From Aurantibacter sp042094015 (lineage in GTDB: Bacteria > Bacteroidota > Bacteroidia > Flavobacteriales > Flavobacteriaceae), in the NCBI RefSeq assembly GCF_042094015.1, contig NZ_JBELDZ010000008.1, positions 1 to 51,058 of the forward strand: DNA of 51,058 bases, given 5' to 3'. Shown one piece after another: positions 8,275-15,132 of this stretch; within the stretch, counting starts at the first letter, position 1; every line of letters begins with the position of its first letter. The notes under the pieces were generated by a model, which was not told where the DNA came from, searched no databases, and saw only the letters and a list, made by a program, of their open reading frames with translations. The position numbers were made by a program, and so were the translations under genes.

Positions 8275-10986
8275 CTATGCATCCATATAAGATTCAATAG
8301 GAGCACAAGTACAAATTAAATTTCTATCTCCATAAGCATCATCTACACGACGAACTGTTGGCCAAAACTTGTTATCATTTACATAATCAAGTGGGAAAGC
8401 AGCAGTTTTACGAGAATATGGTAAATTCCATTCATCGTTTGTTACCATTGCTTGTGTGTGTGGTGCGTTTTTTAATGGATTATTACTATCTTCTTTATCT
8501 GCAGTTTCTATTTCTTTACGGATAGAAATCATTGCATCACAAAAACGATCCATTTCTTGTTTGCTTTCACTTTCTGTTGGTTCTATCATCATAGTTCCTG
8601 CTACTGGAAAAGAAACTGTAGGTGCGTGAAAACCATAATCCATTAAGCGTTTTGCAATATCTACAACTTCAATACCATTAGATTTAAAATCGCGGCAATC
8701 AATAATCATTTCGTGTGCAGCTCTTCCCATTTCGCCAGAAAACAAAGTGTCGAAAGAACCTTCTAAACGCGCTTTAATGTAATTAGCATTTAAAATTGCA
8801 ATTTCAGTTGATTTTTTTAGTCCTGATGCACCTAACATTTTTATATAACCGTAAGATATTAAACATGCTAAAGCAGATCCAAAAGGAGCAGCAGATATAG
8901 CTGTTATAGCTTTGTCACCACCAGTTGTAATTATTGGGTTTGTTGGTAGAAATGGTACTAATTGTTTAGCAACACAGATTGGTCCTACTCCAGGTCCGCC
9001 ACCACCATGAGGAATTGCAAATGTTTTGTGTAAATTTAAGTGACAAACATCTGCGCCAATATTTCCAGGATTTGTTAATCCTACTTGCGCATTCATATTT
9101 GCACCATCCATATAAACTTGCCCACCATTATCATGAATAATTTTTGTAATCTCACAAATAGCAGATTCAAAAACACCATGNNNNNNNNNNNNNNNNNNNN
9201 NNNNNNNNNNNNNNNNNNNNNNNNNNNNNNNNNNNNNNNNNNNNNNNNNNNNNNNNNNNNNNNNNNNNNNNNNNNNNNNNTATTCTCCTTGTGCGCCAGA
9301 ATTTGGTTGTAAAGAAGTTCCTGCAAAACCTGTAATTTTGGTAAGTTGATCCTCTAACTTATGCAACATAGTTAAATAACCTTGTGCTTGATTTTGAGGA
9401 GCAAATGGGTGAATATTTCCCCAGTTAGGAGAACTTAAAGGTAGCATTTCTGATGCTGCATTTAATTTCATTGTGCAAGAACCTAAAGAAATCATAGAAT
9501 GATTTAATGCTAAATCTTTACGTTCTAATGTTTTTATGTAACGCATCAATTCAGTTTCAGAATGATGTAAGTTAAAAACATCTAAAGCTAAAAATTCTGA
9601 AGTACGTTTTAAATCTTCCTGAATATTATCTGTTGCTTCAATTGAGGAAATAGTAAATATTTCTTTGTTTGCCGCTTCAGCAAAAATGGCAATCATTTGA
9701 TTTATATCTGAAATAGAAGTTGTTTCGTTTATAGAAACGGTTACTGTGTTTTCATTTGGATAAAAGAAATTTACTTCGTTTTTCTCTGCAATAGATTTAA
9801 CAGTTGATGCATTAGCTTCAACCTGAATAGTATCGAAGAAAGATGTATTTTTTTGTGTAAATCCTAATTTAGATAAACTATTTGCTAGTGTTACTGCACT
9901 ATTATGAACTTGGTTTGCAATATATTCTAAACCTTTTGGACCATGGTAAACAGCATACATTCCAGCCATAACAGCTAATAATACTTGTGCTGTACAAATG
10001 TTAGAGGTTGCTTTATCACGTTTAATATGTTGCTCACGAGTTTGTAACGCCATACGTAAAGCGCGATTTCCATTTTTGTCTTTGGTAACACCAATAATAC
10101 GACCTGGAATATCACGTTTGTACGCTTCTTTAGTAGCAAAGTATGCTGCGTGTGGTCCACCATAACCCATTGGTATTCCAAAACGTTGTGTTGTTCCAAC
10201 AACTACAGATGCACCAAATTTACCTGGAGCTTCTAATTTTACTAAACTTAAAATATCTGCTGCAACTGCAACTTTAATATCTGCTGCTGTAGCTTTTTCT
10301 ATAAATGATTTGATGTCGGTTATTTGTCCATTTTTTCCTGGGTACTGTAAAATTGCACCAAAAAACTCTGATGAGAAATCAAAATCCGCTTCATTTCCAA
10401 TGACTAATTCTATACCAATTGGCGTAGAACGTGTTTGTAATAAAGATAGTGTTTGGGGTAGTATAGCTTCAGAAACAAAGAATTTATTAATACCTGCTTT
10501 TTTCTGAGCCCTTTCTCTAACAGAAAATAAAAGACTCATAGCTTCTGCAGCTGCAGTACTTTCATCTAAAAGAGATGCATTTGCTAATTCCATTCCGGTT
10601 AAATCCGTTACCATTGTCTGGAAGTTTAATAAAGCTTCTAAACGTCCTTGAGCAATTTCTGCTTGGTAAGGCGTATAAGCTGTATACCAACCTGGGTTTT
10701 CTAAAATGTTACGTTGAATAACTGCGGGTAAAATAGAAGGATTATATCCTAGACCAATATAGGTTTTGTATGTTTTATTTAGTTTTGATAACTCATTAAT
10801 GTGAGTTGAATATTCGAATTCGCTTAATGGCGCTTCTAAATCCAATTCCTTTTGAAGTTTAATGTTGTCTGGAATAGTTTCAAAAATTAATTGATTTAAA
10901 GTGTCAACACCAATAGTTTTTAACATCGCATTTTGGTCTGCTTGTCTAGGACCAATATGTCTGATTGAAAAATCGTTTGTATTCAT
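8275..10986 (-). CDS. gcvP: Glycine dehydrogenase (decarboxylating), P-protein of the glycine cleavage system, with internal assembly gap
   Basis: P-protein decarboxylates glycine and passes the aminomethyl group to the lipoyl H-protein. The start FSIRHIGPRQADQNAML is typical. The PLP lysine lies in HLNLHKTFAIPHGGGGPG, which is intact. A run of exactly 100 N (9181-9280) sits between GAQGE and HGVFE. The bases flanking it keep one frame only because 100 N plus two known bases make 34 codons. In E. coli GcvP, as I recall it, about 80 residues lie between these motifs, so the real gap is near 238 nt and the real protein near 949 residues, the usual length. The missing part contains the conserved ASAHGTNPAS region. 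gcvT and gcvH are not in the window. This is an assembly artefact, not a broken gene. Confidence 0.97.
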   Translation of the reverse strand: MNTNDFSIRHIGPRQADQNAMLKTIGVDTLNQLIFETIPDNIKLQKELDLEAPLSEFEYSTHINELSKLNKTYKTYIGLGYNPSILPAVIQRNILENPGWYTAYTPYQAEIAQGRLEALLNFQTMVTDLTGMELANASLLDESTAAAEAMSLLFSVRERAQKKAGINKFFVSEAILPQTLSLLQTRSTPIGIELVIGNEADFDFSSEFFGAILQYPGKNGQITDIKSFIEKATAADIKVAVAADILSLVKLEAPGKFGASVVVGTTQRFGIPMGYGGPHAAYFATKEAYKRDIPGRIIGVTKDKNGNRALRMALQTREQHIKRDKATSNICTAQVLLAVMAGMYAVYHGPKGLEYIANQVHNSAVTLANSLSKLGFTQKNTSFFDTIQVEANASTVKSIAEKNEVNFFYPNENTVTVSINETTSISDINQMIAIFAEAANKEIFTISSIEATDNIQEDLKRTSEFLALDVFNLHHSETELMRYIKTLERKDLALNHSMISLGSCTMKLNAASEMLPLSSPNWGNIHPFAPQNQAQGYLTMLHKLEDQLTKITGFAGTSLQPNSGAQGEXXXXXXXXXXXXXXXXXXXXXXXXXXXXXXXXXXHGVFESAICEITKIIHDNGGQVYMDGANMNAQVGLTNPGNIGADVCHLNLHKTFAIPHGGGGPGVGPICVAKQLVPFLPTNPIITTGGDKAITAISAAPFGSALACLISYGYIKMLGASGLKKSTEIAILNANYIKARLEGSFDTLFSGEMGRAAHEMIIDCRDFKSNGIEVVDIAKRLMDYGFHAPTVSFPVAGTMMIEPTESESKQEMDRFCDAMISIRKEIETADKEDSNNPLKNAPHTQAMVTNDEWNLPYSRKTAAFPLDYVNDNKFWPTVRRVDDAYGDRNLICTCAPIESYMDA
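9181..9280. other. Assembly gap of 100 N
   Basis: The run is exactly 100 undetermined bases, a conventional placeholder length. It lies within gcvP and replaces an estimated 238 nt, judged from the family spacing between the flanking motifs. Confidence 0.95.
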
Positions 10987-11010
10987 CTTGAAAATGAGTT
11001 AAATTTTTTG

Positions 11011-11018
11011 CAAAAATA
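11011..11018 (-). promoter_or_regulatory. -7 element before gcvP
   Basis: On the minus strand this reads TATTTTTG, matching TAnnTTTG, 24 nt before the gcvP start. No -33 TTG was found at the expected spacing. The 100-nt intergenic region is too short and shows no paired structure for a glycine riboswitch. Confidence 0.4.
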
Positions 11019-11092
11019 ATGAAAACAAATAGTTAATTTTAAGTTACGACTTAAAGTTTTTAAACAAATGATTACTTTATTAACAAGTTGTG

Positions 11093-11100
11093 TACTTTTG
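11093..11100 (+). promoter_or_regulatory. -7 element, 4 nt before the start of the UbiA-like gene
   Basis: TACTTTTG is separated from ATG (11105) by only TTTA. With transcription starting about 4-7 nt after the element, the mRNA would begin at or next to the start codon and be leaderless. Confidence 0.5.
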
Positions 11101-11104
11101 TTTA

Positions 11105-11914
11105 ATGGTTTGGTTAAAAAGAATCTTTAATTTTTATTTAGAAGCAAGTATTCACGTTGCATTGTCTGTTTATGCTTTAACTTTTATAACCTTAACATTA
11201 TTTGATTTATCCTACGACGAAAACAGTCTATATATTGCTTTTTACGGGACGATTTTAGGTTATAATTTTGTGAAATTTTATCCTGTGTTAAAAAGACAAC
11301 GTTTTAAATTCAATTTAAAACTTAAATTGGTGCTTTTTGTGTCTTTTTTTTCGGGATTGTTGTTAATTAATTATGCTCTGAAAATACAAATCAAACTAGT
11401 GTTGTTTTTAATTATTTTTGGACTTATTACTTTACTATATGTGTTTCCTTTTAAATCTGAAAAGACGTTAAGAACTTTCCCTAGAATTAAAATTTTTGTA
11501 ATTGCTATAGTGTGGAGTAGTGTTGCTTTGTTTTTGCCTATAATACAAAATAATGTAATTGTAGATTTAGATGTATGGTTAACGTTTATTCAGTATTTTT
11601 TATTGGTAATAATTTTAATGTTGCCTTTTGAAATAAGAGATTTGAAATATGATTTACCAGACCTAAAAACATTGCCTCAGGTTATAGGAATAAAGAACAC
11701 AAAGTTTTTTGGAACTGTTCTTTTAGTTATTTTCTTTTTGATTGAGTTTTTTAAAGACGAAACAGCTGTTTCTAATCAAATAGCTTTGTTTGTTGTTGGA
11801 TTAATACTGTTTGTTTTGTTGAGGTGTTCGTCAGAAAAACAAGGGAAATATTATAGTAGTTTTTTTGTAGAAGCGATACCGGTAATTTGGTTAATTCTGT
11901 TACTGGTTTTTTAA
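11105..11914 (+). CDS. Polytopic membrane protein, UbiA prenyltransferase-like
   Basis: This 269-residue protein has about eight hydrophobic segments. LPFEIRDLKYDLPDLKTLPQ resembles the second Asp-rich motif of UbiA prenyltransferases, followed by GIKNTK as in that family. The first Asp-rich motif (NxxxDxxxD) is not recognisable; the aligned region reads YGTILGYNFVKF. It may therefore be a divergent UbiA homologue of uncertain activity. I place the start at ATG 11105: an in-frame GTG at 11090 overlaps the -7 promoter element and is unlikely. The C-terminus overlaps the convergent anti-sigma-like gene by 15 nt. Confidence 0.7.
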   Translation: MVWLKRIFNFYLEASIHVALSVYALTFITLTLFDLSYDENSLYIAFYGTILGYNFVKFYPVLKRQRFKFNLKLKLVLFVSFFSGLLLINYALKIQIKLVLFLIIFGLITLLYVFPFKSEKTLRTFPRIKIFVIAIVWSSVALFLPIIQNNVIVDLDVWLTFIQYFLLVIILMLPFEIRDLKYDLPDLKTLPQVIGIKNTKFFGTVLLVIFFLIEFFKDETAVSNQIALFVVGLILFVLLRCSSEKQGKYYSSFFVEAIPVIWLILLLVF

Positions 11915-12148
11915 CTGATTTTCTATTTGTTTTTGTAGCGTATTTTTTATGCCTTGTTCCATTGTAATAGGCTTTTCTCTTTTTAATATAGCTGTTAGTT
12001 TAGCATTTCTACTACTATATTTTCTGCATGCTTTACAATATAATAAATGTAAATTAAGCTTTATCATTTCTGAAAAAGAAGATTCTTTGTACTGACTTTT
12101 ATCGCAAACGTGATTAGCTTCTTCGCAAGGGAGAAATAATTTTTTCAT
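11900..12148 (-). CDS. Short zinc-finger anti-sigma-like protein
   Basis: This 82-residue soluble protein has H34-x3-C38-x2-C41 (HLLYCKAC), the core pattern of ZAS/zf-HC2 anti-sigma domains, plus Cys8 and Cys15 upstream. There is no membrane segment, unlike many anti-sigma factors. It starts 2 nt after the ECF sigma stop, so the two are co-expressed and probably bind each other. I chose ATG 12148 because it gives the normal family start (MKKLFLPCEEAN) and avoids overlap with the sigma gene. The C-terminal 30 residues are Gln/Lys/Asn-rich and may be helical. A redox- or zinc-sensing role is inference. Confidence 0.7.
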   Translation of the reverse strand: MKKLFLPCEEANHVCDKSQYKESSFSEMIKLNLHLLYCKACRKYSSRNAKLTAILKREKPITMEQGIKNTLQKQIENQLKNQ

Positions 12149-12150
12149 AA

Positions 12151-12705
12151 TTAAAACCAATTTTTTTCTAAGCAACCAGCCATAGCTGTTCTAGCTCTGT
12201 GGATAATAACCCATAGATTAGACGATGTAATTCCTAATTCATTACAAATGGTTTCTGTATCGTAATTTAAAATGGTTTTCATTTCAAAAATAGAAGCTTG
12301 TTTTGCAGGTAGTTTTCCTAAACAATTCTGGATAGCATTTCCTAGTTCTGCGTTTTCCATGGCAGATTCTGCATTGCCATCAAAAGGGTCAGAAACTCGT
12401 TCTTCAAGCCAATCACCTTCAGAATCTTCGGAATTACTAAAATTAACTCTAATTTCAGCTTTACCTTTATTAGAATTTATTTTTCGGTAATGGTCTATAA
12501 TTTTTCGTTTTAAAATAGAAATAAGCCACGTGCGTTCGCTTGCTTCTCCTTTAAAATTTTTCATAGATTTTAATCCAGCCATAAAGGTTTCCGAAATTAA
12601 ATCTTGAGCAATTTCATGGTTATTTACACGAGTAATTGTGTAATTATAAAGATAATCACTGTAAAGCTTTACCCAACTATTAGGATTGATTTCGTGGTTT
12701 GGCAT
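12151..12705 (-). CDS. ECF-family RNA polymerase sigma factor
   Basis: This 184-residue protein has the two domains of group 4 sigma factors. Region 2 (about 12-75) includes DLISETFMAGLKSMKNFKGEA, with the -10 binding helix at TWLISILKRKIIDHYRK. Region 4 (about 130-184) includes LPAKQASIFEMKTI and ETICNELGITSSNLWVIIHRAR, the helix-turn-helix that reads the -35 box. An acidic linker (NSEDSEGDWLEE) lies between. The next gene downstream is a zinc-finger anti-sigma candidate, so activity is likely controlled post-translationally. Regulated promoters cannot be identified from this window. Confidence 0.93.
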   Translation of the reverse strand: MPNHEINPNSWVKLYSDYLYNYTITRVNNHEIAQDLISETFMAGLKSMKNFKGEASERTWLISILKRKIIDHYRKINSNKGKAEIRVNFSNSEDSEGDWLEERVSDPFDGNAESAMENAELGNAIQNCLGKLPAKQASIFEMKTILNYDTETICNELGITSSNLWVIIHRARTAMAGCLEKNWF

Positions 12706-12874
12706 TAATAGTTTTCTTTTTTCAAGAGTAAATGTAAGTAATTATTAATTATAAAAAGAATAGCTGTATTTAGAATATTAATTTTTTAAGTTAGGATTAC
12801 TTTAATAGAAAAGTAAATCGTATTTCCAGGAATTTATTTTTCACAAGTAGATATAGATTCGTAAATGATTGTTA

Positions 12875-13552
12875 TTATATTACAATTTCCTTTTTCGCAT
12901 GAATTATTTCAAAAAAATCAAAATATCTTTTATGTTCTATAATATTTAGATTTTCATTAATCATATTAGTTTTTAAAGGAGTCATACTTATGTGGTTGTT
13001 TAAATAAGGAAATAGAAGTTTAAATTTATTTCCAAACAATTTAGGTAATAAGATGTCTAAATAAAATTTAATGAATTTGTAATTGAATCGGTTTCTTGGT
13101 TTTACCATTTCCAAAAAGAGGATTTCTCCGTTAGGCTTTATAAGTCTATTTAGTTTTTGTGAAAATTCTTTTAAGTTATTATTGTTAATAGTCTTTATTC
13201 CAAACGAACAAACTATAATGTCAAAAGATTTAGGTTTGCAATTTGTATTAAAAAAGTCATCCTCTATTTGTAATAAGTTTGTATTATTTTGTTTAAGTTT
13301 TGCAGCAATATTCATTTTATAAGAAAAATCTATTGTTGTAACTTTTGTGCTCTTATTATTTATATATTTTAGATTTTCACCTCTACCACTCATTAAATCT
13401 AAAACACTTTTTCCGTTAAAGTTGTTAATTTTATTAATCAACTTTCTTCTCATATAATTAGTTAAATAAAAAGAAGCAAATTCATTAACTGAATAAGACA
13501 TACTTAAAGAATTAAAATAATCTATTAATAGTGGCTTAGTTAATGTGTTCAT
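12875..13552 (-). CDS. Class I SAM-dependent methyltransferase (UbiE-like fold)
   Basis: This 225-residue protein has motif I as VLDLMSGRGEN (about 50-60), motif II as TTIDFS, and FDIIVCSFGIKTI followed by LIKPNGEILFLEMVKP as motifs III and IV. The gene is rich in Asn, Lys and Ile codons and more AT-rich than its neighbours. Its start overlaps the end of the upstream membrane protein gene by 17 nt, so the two are translationally linked. The substrate is unknown. The pair lies downstream of a GbsR/MarR-type regulator and a palindromic operator, so it is probably controlled by that regulator. Confidence 0.8.
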   Translation of the reverse strand: MNTLTKPLLIDYFNSLSMSYSVNEFASFYLTNYMRRKLINKINNFNGKSVLDLMSGRGENLKYINNKSTKVTTIDFSYKMNIAAKLKQNNTNLLQIEDDFFNTNCKPKSFDIIVCSFGIKTINNNNLKEFSQKLNRLIKPNGEILFLEMVKPRNRFNYKFIKFYLDILLPKLFGNKFKLLFPYLNNHISMTPLKTNMINENLNIIEHKRYFDFFEIIHAKKEIVI

Positions 13553-14483
13553 TTTTGATTGATTTTAATACGTGCATTTGCATTTCATCTATTATGTAAT
13601 TTGACCATAATTTCCAATACCATTTTGGAGCAATTTTGTAACTGTAAGAAGTTTTTGCGATAATTTTAGTTTTATTAAAGGCTATAGATTCTAATTTTAT
13701 ATTTCCATAATGTACATAGAAGTAATTATGTAGATGCTCTGCGTCAATAGATTTATAAGGAGAAAGTTCCTTCATTGGCATTGTTTGTTTTTCTGGTTTA
13801 AAAGTTACGTGATCATTATTTTTGAATTCTGTAATTTTTAAATTTATAGTGTCATTATTTGTTATGCAAAAATAACTTAGCGCTTCTTTATTGTTATTAA
13901 ACTCAATAAACCTTGGATAGGAAACACCTTTTTGAAATAAAATATTAGGTTTGTTTGTGAACCCTATTTTTGTAGAAAGACTTTTCCATATATTCTCTTT
14001 TGAAGTGTTTATAATTAATTCTGAAGTGATTTCTTCTTTTATAGGATTTGTGTAACTATCAAATATATAAGTGCTTGGGTTTATTACCATCAAAATAATT
14101 AGTGCATTACGTTTTATATTTTTATCTGCGTTACCAATAAACAAACCTAGTAAGTATGATGCAGTCATCGGTAAAACCAAAAAAGGATACGCCATTAGTA
14201 TGCAAATAGCTCCTTCTAATCCTATAGCTATTAGAACTCCAGATAGTAATAAAATGATTAAATTGATTTTAAAGAAACCTATTAACCCTTTTTTTATCCT
14301 AGAGTTTTTCAAGCCTTCATACTTCTTTAGATATCCAATTAAAAAAGATATGCTTCCCGGGATTGTAAAGAATAGAGTAGTGCCATAATTCCCGTCATCA
14401 ATTAACACGAACCAAAAAGCGACAAGTCCAATTATAGATAAAGTAATAATTAAATAAAGATGTTTTTTTATAAATGATAGCAT
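13536..14483 (-). CDS. Membrane protein with C-terminal SRPBCC-like domain
   Basis: This 315-residue protein has an N-terminal half with about four hydrophobic helices. A soluble half follows, starting near EITSELIINTSKENIWKSL, the typical entry of START/SRPBCC (polyketide-cyclase-like) domains. It ends with WYWKLWSNYIIDEMQMHVL, the long C-terminal helix of that fold. Such domains bind hydrophobic ligands. No enzyme activity can be assigned. A 22-bp palindrome lies 15-36 nt upstream of its start, in the gap after the regulator gene, and a methyltransferase overlaps its 3' end. Confidence 0.7.
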   Translation of the reverse strand: MLSFIKKHLYLIITLSIIGLVAFWFVLIDDGNYGTTLFFTIPGSISFLIGYLKKYEGLKNSRIKKGLIGFFKINLIILLLSGVLIAIGLEGAICILMAYPFLVLPMTASYLLGLFIGNADKNIKRNALIILMVINPSTYIFDSYTNPIKEEITSELIINTSKENIWKSLSTKIGFTNKPNILFQKGVSYPRFIEFNNNKEALSYFCITNNDTINLKITEFKNNDHVTFKPEKQTMPMKELSPYKSIDAEHLHNYFYVHYGNIKLESIAFNKTKIIAKTSYSYKIAPKWYWKLWSNYIIDEMQMHVLKSIKNEHIN

Positions 14484-14497
14484 AATTATTTTTTTAA

Positions 14498-14519
14498 AGT
14501 TTCAGGAAATACTGAAACT
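14498..14519. promoter_or_regulatory. Palindromic operator, site 1
   Basis: AGTTTCAG-6 nt-CTGAAACT is a perfect 8-bp dyad. It lies between the regulator gene (stop at 14535) and the start of the membrane/SRPBCC gene. It matches site 2 (15061-15082) at 17 of 22 positions. It probably lets the regulator control the two downstream genes separately from its own promoter. Confidence 0.65.
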
Positions 14520-14534
14520 TGTGTTTAAATTTTT

Positions 14535-15035
14535 TTAAGTAAATAGTTTTACTAAAGATTTAGTAATCCAGTTTTGCTTTTGATTAACTAACTTGTTAAT
14601 CATTTCGTCTGCTGTTTCTGTTAATTCGTGTAAAGCTTTTGTCTGTTTAATTAATTCTTTTGCTTCTGGCGAGTTGTCTTCAATGCTAGAAACATCTTTT
14701 AATACTTTTATTACAGGTTTAATTTCACGTCTGCTTCGCTCTTTAGCAATTACTCTTGCTAATTCTTGAACGTCTTTTTCAGTAGTAAAATACTCTTTAC
14801 GTTCGCCAGCAACCAATTCTTTACTAACAATTCCCCAATCTATAAGTTGACGTAAATTCATACTAGTATTACCACGAGAAATTTTTAATTCTACCATGAT
14901 ATCCTCCATAGATAATGGTTTCGGTGTTATAAAAAGCAACGCTTGTATTTGTGCCATAGCTTTGTTAATTCCCCATAAAGAACCTAGGCTTCCCCAAGTA
15001 TTTATAAATTTATCCTTCGCTTCCTTGTATTGCAT
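14535..15035 (-). CDS. GbsR/MarR-type winged-helix transcriptional regulator
   Basis: This 166-residue protein has a winged helix between about residues 25 and 85. LSMEDIMVELKISRGNTSMNLRQLIDWGIV is the helix-turn-helix region and GERKEYFTTEKD is the wing. The C-terminal 75 residues are charged, coiled-coil-like and probably dimerise. The length and order match the GbsR subgroup of MarR-like regulators. One palindrome lies just upstream of the start and a second follows the gene, which suggests autoregulation and control of the next two genes. The effector is unknown. Confidence 0.88.
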   Translation of the reverse strand: MQYKEAKDKFINTWGSLGSLWGINKAMAQIQALLFITPKPLSMEDIMVELKISRGNTSMNLRQLIDWGIVSKELVAGERKEYFTTEKDVQELARVIAKERSRREIKPVIKVLKDVSSIEDNSPEAKELIKQTKALHELTETADEMINKLVNQKQNWITKSLVKLFT

Positions 15036-15039
15036 AAAG

Positions 15040-15047
15040 CAAATATA
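15040..15047 (-). promoter_or_regulatory. -7 element, 4 nt before the start of the GbsR-type regulator
   Basis: The minus strand reads TATATTTG-CTTT-ATG. The element is 4 nt from the start codon, so the transcript is probably leaderless. Operator site 2 begins 13 nt upstream, over the -33 region, where a bound repressor would block RNA polymerase. Confidence 0.55.
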
Positions 15048-15060
15048 TGAAATATTTTAA

Positions 15061-15082
15061 ACTTTCAGTAATTATTGAAAGT
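15061..15082. promoter_or_regulatory. Palindromic operator, site 2
   Basis: ACTTTCA-8 nt-TGAAAGT is a perfect 7-bp dyad in a 22-bp frame matching site 1 (14498-14519). It covers the likely -33 region of the regulator's own promoter, consistent with negative autoregulation. Confidence 0.65.
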
Positions 15083-15094
15083 TTGTTTTAAAAG

Positions 15095-15121
15095 AAAGAC
15101 CGAAAATATATTACGGTCTTT
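15095..15121 (-). terminator. Terminator of the M3 peptidase gene
   Basis: AAAGACCG (15095-15102) pairs with CGGTCTTT (15114-15121). On the minus strand it is followed by CTTTTAAAAC, a moderate U-rich tail, 12 nt after the stop codon at 15133. Confidence 0.7.
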
Positions 15122-15132
15122 AAAATTTGGTT

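Noticed and set aside
9085..9326. Short open frames running through the N-run
   Set aside because: They exist only because undetermined bases contain no stops; the region belongs to gcvP.
10987..11092. Possible glycine riboswitch in front of gcvP
   Set aside because: The leader is only about 100 nt, A/T-rich, and shows none of the paired regions or conserved G-rich segments of glycine riboswitches.
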